64,000 bases of DNA, taken from assembly GCA_046541415.1 (NCBI GenBank), contig JBKHDI010000010.1, positions 1 through 64,000 on the forward strand. The letters are read 5' to 3'. The position numbers and the translations under genes were made by a program. Origin of the DNA: CAZOVB01 sp046541415. Its GTDB lineage: Bacteria; Planctomycetota; Phycisphaerae; SM23-33. This document shows positions 51,159 to 60,555 of the stretch, piece by piece (within the stretch, counting starts at the first letter, position 1; the number at the start of each line of letters is the position of its first letter). The notes below the pieces were generated by a model that was not told where the DNA came from, ran no database searches, and worked only from the letters and a program-made list of their open reading frames with translations.

Positions 51159-52025
51159 ATGCCGCCAAAACGCGTTGTGATACTCGGCAACGAGGACCGC
51201 GCCGGTGTACCCGGACAGGTCGAGGAGTTCTGCCGGGGCTTCGGAAAGCTCGTCGAGATGGTCGGCACGTTCTCACCGCGCCAGGCTTTGCCCGACAAGG
51301 CCCTGCAGGCCGACCTGGCCATCGTCTTCGGCGGCGACGGAACCCTGCTGGGCGCCGCCCGGGCCCTGGCCGGGACGGACGTGCCGATCCTCGGGGTCAA
51401 CATGGGCAAGCTGGGCTTCCTGGCCGAGTTCAACGTCGACCACATGGTCAAGCACTTCCAGCAGGTCCTCGACGGACACATCGAGACCACCGAACGCATG
51501 ATGCTCCAGGCGACCGTCCGCTCGCGGGGCGTCGGCGAGGTCCGCTTCACCAGCCCGGTGACCAACGACGTGGCCATCTCGGCCGGCCCGCCGTTCCGGA
51601 TGATCGATCTGCACGTCGCCCAGGATGACAGCCAGATCGCCCAGTATCTCGGCGACGGGCTGATCGTCTCCACGCCGACCGGCTCGACGGGTTATTCGAT
51701 GTCCGCCGGCGGGCCGATCCTCGAACCCACGCTCCAGGCGATTGCCATCACCCCCGTCGCCCCGCACCTGCTTTCGGTCCGGCCCATCGTGGTCGGGGCC
51801 TCGCGGCCGATCACCATCACCGCGATGAGCGTCAACGAAGGCTCATCGTTGATCGTTGACGGCCAGGTGCACACGTCCCTGCAGATCGGCGACATCGTCG
51901 AGATCGCCCGGCGGGACAAACCCATCCGCATCCTCTCGCATCCGGGCAGGAGCTTCTTCGATACCCTCTCGCGAAAGCTGATGTGGGGTCTGAGCCCGCA
52001 CCACCACCCCGACCGCCAGGACTGA
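51159..52025 (+). CDS. nadK: NAD kinase
   Basis: A 288-aa ATP-NAD kinase that makes NADP. FGGDGTLLGAAR holds the GGDG motif. GVNMGKLGFLAEF, TNDVAIS and the SAGGP region of TPTGSTGYSMSAGGPI are the other family signatures. LSVRPIVVGASRPI follows. A frame open about 60 codons upstream overlaps the previous gene and is not family-like; ATG 51159 is chosen. It probably shares a transcript with the UDP-sugar pyrophosphorylase. Confidence 0.94.
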   Translation: MPPKRVVILGNEDRAGVPGQVEEFCRGFGKLVEMVGTFSPRQALPDKALQADLAIVFGGDGTLLGAARALAGTDVPILGVNMGKLGFLAEFNVDHMVKHFQQVLDGHIETTERMMLQATVRSRGVGEVRFTSPVTNDVAISAGPPFRMIDLHVAQDDSQIAQYLGDGLIVSTPTGSTGYSMSAGGPILEPTLQAIAITPVAPHLLSVRPIVVGASRPITITAMSVNEGSSLIVDGQVHTSLQIGDIVEIARRDKPIRILSHPGRSFFDTLSRKLMWGLSPHHHPDRQD

Positions 52026-52094
52026 AACGCTATGCATTCGGCGGGTCTGCCCGCCTGGCCAGCCGTCCTCCAATCCGACCTCGGCCTTCCTCGG

Positions 52095-53393
52095 TCACTG
52101 CACCGACTTGAGCCACGCCTTGGCCAGTTCATCATGGGTCAGGCCCATCGCTTCCTTCAGGGCGTCGGCCTCGCTCTTGCCCGCCTTGTAGAGCTTGATG
52201 AACTGGATGAACCCTTCCTTGTCGCGGTGGATCATGTAACGGACCAGGCTCTGGGCGATGCCGTACCAGAAACCGTCCAGCGGCACGCCGTTGAAGATCG
52301 GACGGATGTCGACCTTGTTCTTGATCGCCGTTCTGGTCGCATCGATATACCTGGTCCGTGCAGAAGAGCCGTCTACCAGCTGGGCCGCCATCAACTCCGC
52401 GATACCCTCGTTGGCCCAGCTGGACACGTGCCGGTTGCTGATGTAGCGGCTGATGAAAGCGTGGGAGGCCTCGTGGACCAGCAGGGCCCGGAATTCCGTC
52501 TGGGTCGGCGCCCGGTTCAGGACGATATACCGCAGCGATCCCCGCGAGCTATGGTAGCCGCCGGCTTTGAGCATATGAGGGCTGCGCTGGCCAACCTGGT
52601 CGACCTCGGTGCAGAAGCGTCTGAAGTGCTCGGCCTCCCAGAAGACGTAGATCGGCAGCTTGCCCGCCCAGACGCTCTTTTTGCCGGGCATGTTGAACCG
52701 TTGCCGCATGGCCTTGTACATCGACTCGCAGAGCTTGGCCAGATCGTCGTCGAATTTCTTGTCCCAGGCGGAGTAGATCAGGAAGTTCGGCGTCTCGACC
52801 AGGTGCAGCGACGGTGCGAAGTTCTTGCGGGCCTGGGCGAACCATTCCTCGGCCGTGCGGTGGTTGGCATCGATCTGCGCCTGGGTGGTCGGGATCGTGG
52901 TCTGCCCGGTCGGGGCGGGGGGTTCCTCATCCTTGGCCTCGTTCTGGGCGCCATCGGTGTCTTTGCCCTGCTGTTGGTCGGGGCCGGCCGCTGCTGCCGA
53001 TTCGACGATCTTCGTCACTTCGTCGGTCAGCGAATCATCAAGACGGACAATCCTGCGTTTCAGCAGGTTCACTTGCGCGGTCAGGTCATTGGCGGCCGCG
53101 AAGCGCAGGAGCACCAGCTGGCCCTTCGGATCGTCGCTCTTGACGGTTTTGGACAGGGCAATGAAGTAGCTGGTCGGCTTGACATCGGCGGCCGCGACGG
53201 TGATCGTCTCGTCCTTGAGGCGGACCTGGAGGGACTCTGCATCGCCGGAGAGCAGCACGCCGGGGATCGGCCTGCCTTCTTTCATCAGAAGCAGGACGCG
53301 TCCGAAGTCGGCCGGCGGGTCGGCCTTGGCGGCCGGGGGGCCGGTCCAGACCAGCAGCAACACGCCGGACAGCAGCAGGGCTTTCTGTGCCAT
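52095..53393 (-). CDS. secreted zinc-peptidase-like protein (peptidase MA type)
   Basis: A 432-aa protein with a signal peptide (ALLLSGVLLLVWTGPPAAKA). Residues 30-120 form a small beta-rich region, followed by an acidic/Gln-rich linker (about 135-170). The C-terminal gluzincin domain has H307-E-A-S-H311 and WANEGIAE with E329 as the likely third ligand. This is the peptidase_MA/DUF1570 type of arrangement. The biological substrate is unknown. AGGAG precedes ATG 53393. It lies 57 bp downstream of hflX on the same strand. Confidence 0.8.
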   Translation of the reverse strand: MAQKALLLSGVLLLVWTGPPAAKADPPADFGRVLLLMKEGRPIPGVLLSGDAESLQVRLKDETITVAAADVKPTSYFIALSKTVKSDDPKGQLVLLRFAAANDLTAQVNLLKRRIVRLDDSLTDEVTKIVESAAAAGPDQQQGKDTDGAQNEAKDEEPPAPTGQTTIPTTQAQIDANHRTAEEWFAQARKNFAPSLHLVETPNFLIYSAWDKKFDDDLAKLCESMYKAMRQRFNMPGKKSVWAGKLPIYVFWEAEHFRRFCTEVDQVGQRSPHMLKAGGYHSSRGSLRYIVLNRAPTQTEFRALLVHEASHAFISRYISNRHVSSWANEGIAELMAAQLVDGSSARTRYIDATRTAIKNKVDIRPIFNGVPLDGFWYGIAQSLVRYMIHRDKEGFIQFIKLYKAGKSEADALKEAMGLTHDELAKAWLKSVQ

Positions 53394-53449
53394 GTAACAG
53401 CTCCTGTTTCTGCCTCAGTTCGCGCCGAGGCTGGTATCGGTCGGTTCGA

Positions 53450-54775
53450 TCAGCCCGCAGGGGAACGTTCCAAAACCTGGACGTCCGACCCGAACGTCTC
53501 CAGTTCCCCGACCCGGGCAGCGGGCAGGACCGCCTGTATGGTGGCAGCCTGTTCGTCGTAGTTCTCGCTCTCGACCGTGCCGAACTGGGCGATGTAGTGC
53601 ATCAGCTTGCCGTTTCGGTAGTTGGCCGAGAGCTTGACACGCAGGTTCTCTCCCGCCACGCGCCTGCGGACGGTTTCGATAATCTCCTCTGCCCCTTCGC
53701 CGGTCCGGGCCGAGGCGAAGATCGCCTCGGGGTATTTCCGGGCCAGGACTGTCCGGATGGTCGGGTCTTTGATGCGGTCGATCTTGTTGAGCACGAGGAT
53801 GCGGTCGGCATCGCGGCAGCCCAGTTCGTCCAGGACGTTCCAGACGGCCTGGATTTCCTGGTCGACGCGGGTGTGGCTGGCGTCGGCGACGTGGATCTGC
53901 AGGTCGGCGTAGATGACCTCCTCCAACGTAGCCCGGAAGCTGGCGACCAGGTGGTGGGGCAGATCGCGGACGAAGCCCACCGTGTCCGACAGCAGCACGT
54001 CGCGCATGGTGTTCAGGTCCCACTGGCGGGTCTTGGTGGCCAGGGTCGCGAAGAGCTGGTTGGCCACCAGCGTACCGGCCCCGGTCATCAGGTTCATCAT
54101 GGTGCTCTTGCCCGCGTTGGTATAGCCGACCAGGCAGGCGCAGTAGGCCTCGGACCGGGCCTCGATGGCGCGTTTTTTGCGCTGGTCGATATCGCTGATC
54201 TGGCGCTTGAGGAAGCTGACGCGCTTCTGGACGAGGCGGCGGTCGGTCTCGATCTGTTTCTCGCCCGGCCCGCGCGTGCCGATCCCGCCGCTGGCAGCCC
54301 CGGCCGCTCCGCCGCCGATGCGCTCCAGGTGAGACCACATGTTCTTCAGCCGCGGATAGGTGTACTCCAACTGGGCAAGCTCGACCTGCAGGCGACTCTC
54401 GCGGGTACGGGCGTGAGCGGCGAAGATGTCGAGGATCAACTCCGAGCGGTCGATGATCTTCCGCCGGATGATCGCCTCGAGATCGCGGATCTGGCCCGGC
54501 GAGAGGTCGTGGTCGAAAACCACCGTGTCGATCTCGTTCATCTCGGCGCGCTGGGCGATTTCCTCGGCCTTGCCCGTCCCGACGAACAGGCCCGGATGCG
54601 GGCGCGTACGCTTGGCGACCATCTCGTCGACAACGTGGCCCCCGGCTGTCTTGGACAGGCTTCGAAGCTCGCCCAGCGGGTCCTGCGGGTCGGATGTCGA
54701 GTTCGGGAAGACAACCCCTGCCAGCAGGACGCGTTCGGCCTGCACCCCGAGTTCAGTACGAATCAGTTCAGCCAT
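53450..54775 (-). CDS. hflX: GTPase HflX
   Basis: A 441-aa ribosome-associated GTPase that splits stalled ribosomes. The N-terminal domain has HPGLFVGTGKAEEIA and VVFDHDLSPGQIRDLE, and a glycine-rich motif (GIGTRGPGEKQIETDRR). G1 is GYTNAGKSTMM, G3 is DTVGFVRDLPHHLV, and G4 is NKID. ATG 54775 has AAGGA four bases upstream; GTG 54790 is the alternative but has no spacing to its GGAG. The C-terminal domain is complete. Confidence 0.94.
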   Translation of the reverse strand: MAELIRTELGVQAERVLLAGVVFPNSTSDPQDPLGELRSLSKTAGGHVVDEMVAKRTRPHPGLFVGTGKAEEIAQRAEMNEIDTVVFDHDLSPGQIRDLEAIIRRKIIDRSELILDIFAAHARTRESRLQVELAQLEYTYPRLKNMWSHLERIGGGAAGAASGGIGTRGPGEKQIETDRRLVQKRVSFLKRQISDIDQRKKRAIEARSEAYCACLVGYTNAGKSTMMNLMTGAGTLVANQLFATLATKTRQWDLNTMRDVLLSDTVGFVRDLPHHLVASFRATLEEVIYADLQIHVADASHTRVDQEIQAVWNVLDELGCRDADRILVLNKIDRIKDPTIRTVLARKYPEAIFASARTGEGAEEIIETVRRRVAGENLRVKLSANYRNGKLMHYIAQFGTVESENYDEQAATIQAVLPAARVGELETFGSDVQVLERSPAG

Positions 54776-54808
54776 AAAATCCTTATGCACCTCCAGCGGT
54801 TCGTGGAC

Positions 54809-54814
54809 ATTATA
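54809..54814 (-). promoter_or_regulatory. possible -10 element of hflX
   Basis: A perfect TATAAT on the minus strand lies in an AT-rich patch, 33 bp upstream of ATG 54775. No good -35 is seen at 16-18 bp. Confidence 0.35.
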
Positions 54815-54924
54815 CTATATAACGTTTCGCGCCGCAGGTTGGTTTTTCGTCAATCTCTCGCACCTCCCGGGTCGTTGCGGTAGGATGTCGGCCCACCGGA
54901 GCACGCCAGAGACAGGAGTTTTCG

Positions 54925-56265
54925 ATGAGTCAGGATACCCCCCCCCAGATAGATTCGTTCGAACCGACCCGCCGCCGCGAGGCCCTCGAAGCCCAGGCGC
55001 CCCTTGCCCGCCAGAACCCCACCGGCCAGAACGTCAACATGCACTTCCACTCGTTCTTCTCCTACAACGGACAGGGCTGGTCGCCCAGCCATATCGCCGT
55101 CGAGGCCCGACAAGCCGGGCTGTACGCAGCCGGCCTGTGCGACTTCGACGTGTTGGACGGCATGGAGGAGTTCCTCTCGGCCGGACGCCTGCTGGGGCTT
55201 CGCACGGCCGTCTTCCTGGAAACCCGCGCCTACCTCGCCGAGTTCGGCGACAAGGACATCAACTCCCCCGGCGAACCGGGCGTGGCCTATTCGATGGGGG
55301 CAGGCTTCGTCCGCCGGCCCGAGCCCGGCAGCGAACAGGCCCGGACGCTGGAGCAGCTGCGTTCGGCCGCCCGCAGCCGCAACGAACAGCTGATTGAGCG
55401 GATCAACAGGAAGCTCCAGAACCTCAACATCGACTACCAGACCGACGTGATCCCCCTGGCCCCGTCGGGCAACGCGACGGAAAGACATATCGTCTCAGCC
55501 TACGTGGACTCGGCAGCCAAGCTGTTTCCCGGACAGGCTTTGGAAGGCTTCTGGGGGATGGTCCTGGCCGCCGATGCCGCCGACGTCCGCGATCTTCTCG
55601 CCGACCGGACAGCCCTGGAAGAAAAGGTCCGGTCCCGACTGGCCAAGCGGGGCGGGCTGGGCTACGTCCAGCCCTCTGCCGAGACGTTCCCGCCGATGGA
55701 GACCTTCTACAGCTGGGTCGCCTCGTGCGACGCGATCCCCATGATCGCCTGGCTGGACGGAACCAGCCAAGGCGAGGCAGACCCCGAAGCGCTGTTTACC
55801 TGCCAGGTCGAAATGGGCGCAGAGGCCCTGAACATCATCCCCGACCGCAACTGGAACTTCTCCGATGCCGACAAGGCAACAAAGATGGCCGACAACCTCG
55901 ATCTGTGCGTCAAGACCGCCCGGAAACTGAACCTGCCGATCAACATCGGCACGGAGATGAACAAGCCCGGCCTGCCGTTTGTCGACGACCTGGCCGGGCC
56001 CGTGCTCAGCCGCTACGCCGACGATTTCCGAACCGGTGCGGAGATCATGGTCGGGCACACCACCGCAAGTCTTTACGCAAATGTGTCTTACGTTTCCGAT
56101 AAGGCTCGAAGCCAATGGCCCGACAAGGCCGATCGCAACGCCTTCTTCGCCTCAATCGGCGCCCTGGAACCGGTCGACGACGATCTCCACGACAAGCTCC
56201 TCCAGGCCGGGCCGGAAAAGGCATTCCAGATCATCTCCGACGCCGCCGACGAAGGGCGATGGTAA
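54925..56265 (+). CDS. PHP-domain protein, function unknown
   Basis: A 446-aa protein. MHFHSFFSYNGQGWSPSHIA (H40-x-H42) resembles the first PHP metal motif (HxHT-x2-SDG), and LCDFDVLDGM (D73, D75) the second (TDHD). Later IIPDRNW, NIGTEMNKPGLPFVD and VGHTTASLY could supply further ligands. It differs from the canonical motifs at several metal positions, so it may have altered metal content or activity. AGGAG precedes ATG 54925. It is divergent from hflX and converges with the next gene. I do not recognise a specific pathway. Confidence 0.75.
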   Translation: MSQDTPPQIDSFEPTRRREALEAQAPLARQNPTGQNVNMHFHSFFSYNGQGWSPSHIAVEARQAGLYAAGLCDFDVLDGMEEFLSAGRLLGLRTAVFLETRAYLAEFGDKDINSPGEPGVAYSMGAGFVRRPEPGSEQARTLEQLRSAARSRNEQLIERINRKLQNLNIDYQTDVIPLAPSGNATERHIVSAYVDSAAKLFPGQALEGFWGMVLAADAADVRDLLADRTALEEKVRSRLAKRGGLGYVQPSAETFPPMETFYSWVASCDAIPMIAWLDGTSQGEADPEALFTCQVEMGAEALNIIPDRNWNFSDADKATKMADNLDLCVKTARKLNLPINIGTEMNKPGLPFVDDLAGPVLSRYADDFRTGAEIMVGHTTASLYANVSYVSDKARSQWPDKADRNAFFASIGALEPVDDDLHDKLLQAGPEKAFQIISDAADEGRW

Positions 56266-56269
56266 CCCG

Positions 56270-57619
56270 CTACGGTTTGTTCGCCAAGGACAGGTAGTAG
56301 TTCTGCAGCGGGGCCATGCGGCCTCGCTGGATCTCGGTCGTGGTGAATTCCGAGCTGTGGATCTGCAACTGGCTGCGTCGGTCCCGGTCCAGGGCCCATC
56401 CGGCCATGCCGAAGGCGATCGCACCGGTCAGCAGGAGTCCCCGCAGCCAGGCGGGCTTGCGCTGGCTGGGCCTCTGCCCCCGGCGGCGCCAGAGTTCCAC
56501 GAGCAGGCGGATGGCCAGGAACCCTGCCGCAGCCAGGGCGGCGATCTCGGCTGCAAGTTTCCATTGGTTGCTGTCGGGACCTGCCTGGAAAGGCATGGCC
56601 GCGGCCCGGCCCGGGCCGCAACTGTGCAGCGCTTCGACCTCTGGATCCAGGCGAAGGGACAACTGGCCGGCGAGTTGCTGATCGTCGGCCATCTCGGCCA
56701 CGAGCATCCCGTGGCCGACGGCCATTTTGCGGATCCGGTGCGCTTCGAGCAGTTCGTACTCCCGACAGGCCGAGATCGCCAGGATCAGCCCGAGCCTCTC
56801 GACCTGGCCCAGCAGGTCTCCTGCCCGATCGAAGCGTCCCTGGCGAGCCAGCTGGATCGACCGCCCGCACAGGGCAGAGGCGATTGTCTGTGCCGGACCA
56901 GCCGCCAGAGGCAGGGTCGCGTTCTGGAAGTGGATTGCCTCGTGACGGCTTGCTTCGCTGTTTCGCCGCAGCAGGATTTCCGTTCGTTTCTGGAGCAGCT
57001 CGTAGCTGCGCGGGCGGATCATTCCGCAGTCCAGGGCCTGTTGGAGGCAGTCCAGGGCCTGCTGGTAAGATTCGCCGTCCCGGATGCTCGCGTTCCAGGC
57101 ACGCCATTCTGCGGTACCGGAACGGGTCTGCATCCTGTACTGCAATTGTTCATCTCGCTGCAGGCTGCACGCCCGGTCCAGCAGTGTAGCTGCCTGGAGC
57201 ATGGGGTAGAACCCATTTCCCGGGTCGATCTGGCGGCCGCGCTGGAGCTTGGCCATCCATTTGCTGGAATGTTCGGGCTGTCCGTGCTGGTTCTGCAGGC
57301 AATCGGGACTGCAGCAGAGGATGGCATTGATGTAGTTGCCGTAGCAATCCGCGTCGCCGGGGAACTTCTCTGCCACCGCCCGCGCGCGGTCCAAAGAAGA
57401 GCAGTCGTGGTTGATCCCTCCGTCCAGGAGCATCTGTTCCTGGCGGCTGTGAGATTTTAACAAGCTCGTCCAGTAGGTCGGCCCCGGCAGGGCCCAGACT
57501 ACCGCCAGCCCCGTGCAAAGGGCAGCCAGCAACAGTGTCCGGATGGTGATCCCCCCGTTGTCGGGTTGGATATCGCCAATACCTGCCCCATTGTCCCGTC
57601 TATCTTCCCTTTTCGGCAA
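56270..57619 (-). CDS. membrane protein with helical repeats, unknown function
   Basis: A 449-aa protein I do not recognise. An N-terminal transmembrane helix (about 27-45) is followed by about 300 residues of mostly helical sequence with many Cys, Gln and Leu, possibly TPR-like. Two more hydrophobic segments lie at about 350-368 and 390-408. The start is TTG 57619 with GGGAG six bases upstream; no ATG in this frame fits. It converges with the PHP gene, stops 4 bp apart. Function cannot be inferred. Confidence 0.65.
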   Translation of the reverse strand: MPKREDRRDNGAGIGDIQPDNGGITIRTLLLAALCTGLAVVWALPGPTYWTSLLKSHSRQEQMLLDGGINHDCSSLDRARAVAEKFPGDADCYGNYINAILCCSPDCLQNQHGQPEHSSKWMAKLQRGRQIDPGNGFYPMLQAATLLDRACSLQRDEQLQYRMQTRSGTAEWRAWNASIRDGESYQQALDCLQQALDCGMIRPRSYELLQKRTEILLRRNSEASRHEAIHFQNATLPLAAGPAQTIASALCGRSIQLARQGRFDRAGDLLGQVERLGLILAISACREYELLEAHRIRKMAVGHGMLVAEMADDQQLAGQLSLRLDPEVEALHSCGPGRAAAMPFQAGPDSNQWKLAAEIAALAAAGFLAIRLLVELWRRRGQRPSQRKPAWLRGLLLTGAIAFGMAGWALDRDRRSQLQIHSSEFTTTEIQRGRMAPLQNYYLSLANKP

Positions 57620-57740
57620 GCTCTGCTCCCATCAGAATCTGCAACACTGTGTCCGGCCCCGGTGAGCATAGACGCAGCAGCCCGTCGTTTGATTCCGAAA
57701 AATGCATTAATAGCGCATACAGACAGAATCCTTCCGGCTC

Positions 57741-58505
57741 TCAGACCGTCAGCAACGTCCCTGCTGTGTAACGATCTGCCACGTGCAGCTGCGCCTCGGC
57801 CCCGCAGAAGTGGCGGTGGACGGTCAGGGCCTTGGAAGGGCAGTTGTTCTCGGCTGAAAGGTGACCGATGCAAGCCCAGGCGAGGTTTCGTCCGGCCGAG
57901 GCGAGCAGTTGGGCCGCTTCGATGTTCGACAGGTGGCCGGCCGGTCCGGAAATCCGCCGCTTCAGAAAGGCCGGGTAAGGCCCGCCGGCCAGCATGTCCG
58001 GGTCATAGTTGCTCTCGACCAGCACAGCCGAGCAGGAGCGGATGGCCTCGTCCAGGCCGAGAAAGACGTGGCCGAGGTCGGTGAAGATACCCACGCGCGT
58101 GCTGCCGTCATCGACGATGAAGGCGGCCCCGTCGGCTGCGTCATGCGGCGTGGGAATGCTCTGGATGGTCAGATCCCCGATCTGCAGACTCTTGCCGGCA
58201 GAGAAGGTCCGGACCCGGTCCATCCTGCCCAGCTGGTTGCGCCTCTGGGCAGCCCGGAGCGTCTTGTCCGTTGCCCAGACATCCAGCTCGAACTTCCGCT
58301 GGAAAATGCCCATCGACCGGGTGTGATCCGAATGGTCGTGCGAGATCAGTACGGCGTCGACATCGCGGATCTCCAAGCCATGGCCTGCCAGGCGCAGCTC
58401 GGCCTGGCGGCCGGAGATCCCCGCGTCGATCAGGATCTGGGTCTCATCGCTGGCGAGGTAGAGGCAATTGCCGTTCGAGCCGGATTGCAGGGAACAGAAT
58501 CGCAT
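57741..58505 (-). CDS. metallo-beta-lactamase-fold hydrolase (YycJ/WalJ-like)
   Basis: A 254-aa protein. The N-terminus MRFCSLQSGSNGNCLYLAS matches the YycJ/WalJ type. The zinc motif is H56-D-H58-S-D60-H61. IPTPHDAADGAAFIVDDG and GIFTDLGH provide further ligands. YycJ members have been linked to nuclease roles in DNA repair, but this one is assigned only by family. The frame extends far upstream as low-complexity Arg/Pro; ATG 58505 is chosen. It is divergent from the GNAT gene. Confidence 0.87.
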   Translation of the reverse strand: MRFCSLQSGSNGNCLYLASDETQILIDAGISGRQAELRLAGHGLEIRDVDAVLISHDHSDHTRSMGIFQRKFELDVWATDKTLRAAQRRNQLGRMDRVRTFSAGKSLQIGDLTIQSIPTPHDAADGAAFIVDDGSTRVGIFTDLGHVFLGLDEAIRSCSAVLVESNYDPDMLAGGPYPAFLKRRISGPAGHLSNIEAAQLLASAGRNLAWACIGHLSAENNCPSKALTVHRHFCGAEAQLHVADRYTAGTLLTV

Positions 58506-58594
58506 GCGGGCATTGTAGCAGCAGGGGCGGGCCCAGGCAAAACCCGGCTGCTTTCTGTTGGATTCTCCACGCCCCGCGCGGTACACCACGGGCC

Positions 58595-59155
58595 ATGGAT
58601 ATTCACATGGTAGAGTCTCAGCCGGCCGAGAAGACCACCCTGGACGACGTGCGCGGGATGGTGGCCCTGTCGGCCCGGGTCTGGCCCGACGAGGTCGACG
58701 ACGTCGAGGCGACGGCCCGGCGGATCCATGAGAAGGGCCCGGGCGAACCGGACTGGCGGAACTGGTGGATTCGACGGAACGGGCAGATCGTGGCCAAGGC
58801 CCACACCTTCGCCCGGACCATCCAGGATGACAGCGCACCGCTGCGGATCCTCGCCCTGGCAGGGGTCTGCACCGATCCGGCCTGTCGAGGCGAAGGTCTG
58901 GCCAAGGCGATCGTCGAGGGCGCGTTGGCGCTGGTCGACAGCGGCCAGTACCCGGCGGCGCTTTTCCAGACCAGCTCGGCCGTCGCACCCTTCTACGAGA
59001 AGCTCGGGGCCTTGCGGATTCCCAACGAGGTGGTCAATTCGCTCAACACCGAGGACCCCAAGGCCAACCCATTCTGGGACGACGTGGTGATGTGGTACCC
59101 CTCGGTCGGCCAGCTGCCCGTCGGCCCGATCGACCTGCAAGGCCCGGGTTACTGA
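58595..59155 (+). CDS. GNAT-family N-acetyltransferase
   Basis: A 186-aa protein. The acetyl-CoA loop region is LAGVCTDPACRGEGLAKAIVEGAL (the R/Q-x-x-G-x-G/A pattern as RGEGLA). SSAVAPFYEKLGALRI is the usual C-terminal strand-helix. The substrate is unknown. The start at 58595 has no clear ribosome-binding site; ATG 58607 is an alternative. The downstream neighbour, an FAD oxidoreductase, begins 86 bp away. Confidence 0.82.
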   Translation: MDIHMVESQPAEKTTLDDVRGMVALSARVWPDEVDDVEATARRIHEKGPGEPDWRNWWIRRNGQIVAKAHTFARTIQDDSAPLRILALAGVCTDPACRGEGLAKAIVEGALALVDSGQYPAALFQTSSAVAPFYEKLGALRIPNEVVNSLNTEDPKANPFWDDVVMWYPSVGQLPVGPIDLQGPGY

Positions 59156-59240
59156 CAGCTCAAAGCCCTTGCATCGGGGCGGGGTTTGGGTCAGAATGCG
59201 TTTCTCGCGCCGTGTTAGCCCTCACCCAGGAGCCCGCAGT

Positions 59241-60548
59241 ATGTCCTCCATCCAGTACCGCAAAGACCAGTCCATCCCCGTCATCGCCTCGCCGGAAGTC
59301 GCCGTCATCGGCGGCGGGCCCGGCGGGATCGGCGCCGCCGTCTTCGCCGCCCGGGCCGGGGCCAGGACGCTGCTGATCGAGCGATACGGATACCTGGGAG
59401 GCATGGCCGCTGCCGGTGAAGTCCACCCCTTCATGCCCAACCACGCGGGGGGCAAGTGCCTCGACAAGCCCGTCTACGTCGAGTGGGTCCAGGCCATGCG
59501 AGGCTACATGCCCCAAGGGTACAACCAGCCGGTCGATGGGGAAATCCCCGACGGTAACGCGCGCGTGATCAGCAAAGACGCCGCCATGCTCGCCGCCGAA
59601 GACCTCTGCCTCTCTGCCGGGGCCGAGTTGCTCTACCATCACAGCCTGGCCGACGTGATCGCAAGCGACGGCAAGATCGAAGCGATCGTGCTGCTGAGCA
59701 AGTCGGGCCTGACGGCCGTGACGGCAGAGTGCTTCGTCGACGCCACCGGCGACGCAGACCTGGCCGCCTGGGCAGGCTGCCCGATCGAGGTCGGCGGGCC
59801 CAGCGGGCACTGTCAGCCCATGACGCTCTGCTTCAAACTCGGCGGGGTCGACAAGTCCCGCACGCCGGGGCGCAGGGAAGTCACCGAACTGTACCACCAG
59901 GCCCGCGAGGCCGGGCAGATCGACTGCGTCCGCGAGGACGTGCTGCAGTTCGAGTGGGTCCTGGACGACGTGGTGCACTTCAACACCACGCGGGTGATCC
60001 ACAAGTCGGGCATCAGCGGGGCTGAACTCAGCGCCGCCGAGATCGACGCCCGGCGTCAGCTGCGCGAGTACCTGCAGTTTTTCCGCAATCACGTGCCCGG
60101 CTACGAAAAGGCATACGTCTTCTCCGTGGCCCATCACGTCGGCGTCCGGGAGACCCGGCGGGTCAAGGGCAAGGCCTACCTGGTCAAGCAGGACTTCGTG
60201 GATGCATCGAAGTTCGACGACGCCATCGCCCGCGTGCATTACCCCATCGACATCCACAACCCCGACGGACAGGGCACCGAGCACCTGCGACTCGAGGCCG
60301 ACGAATACTACGAGATCCCCTACGGCTGCATCGTGCCCGAAGCGTGCGACAACCTGCTGATTGCGGGGCGGCCGATCTCGGTCGACCACGCGGTGCACAG
60401 TTCCATGCGGGTCATGCCCCCGGCGATGTCTGTGGGCCAGGCGGCCGGGCTGGCCGCGGCGACGGCGGCCAAATCCCACAACAAGCCCGCCGACCTGGAC
60501 GGCAGGCAGATCCGCGCGACACTGCAGGAAATGGGCGCGTACCTGTAA
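59241..60548 (+). CDS. FAD-dependent oxidoreductase (FAD_oxidored family), short form
   Basis: A 435-aa flavoprotein. The N-terminal motif VAVIGGGPGGIGAAVFAARAGA binds FAD. LLIERYGYLGGMAAAGEV and FVDATGDADLAAWAG follow. YEIPYGCIVPEACDNLLIAGRPISVDH and AAGLAAATA are the C-terminal FAD contacts. It is the same family as the enzyme at 5396-7123, without the C-terminal beta domain. AGGAG lies upstream of ATG 59241. The longer upstream frame is not family-like. Confidence 0.85.
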   Translation: MSSIQYRKDQSIPVIASPEVAVIGGGPGGIGAAVFAARAGARTLLIERYGYLGGMAAAGEVHPFMPNHAGGKCLDKPVYVEWVQAMRGYMPQGYNQPVDGEIPDGNARVISKDAAMLAAEDLCLSAGAELLYHHSLADVIASDGKIEAIVLLSKSGLTAVTAECFVDATGDADLAAWAGCPIEVGGPSGHCQPMTLCFKLGGVDKSRTPGRREVTELYHQAREAGQIDCVREDVLQFEWVLDDVVHFNTTRVIHKSGISGAELSAAEIDARRQLREYLQFFRNHVPGYEKAYVFSVAHHVGVRETRRVKGKAYLVKQDFVDASKFDDAIARVHYPIDIHNPDGQGTEHLRLEADEYYEIPYGCIVPEACDNLLIAGRPISVDHAVHSSMRVMPPAMSVGQAAGLAAATAAKSHNKPADLDGRQIRATLQEMGAYL

Positions 60549-60555
60549 AGGAAGG

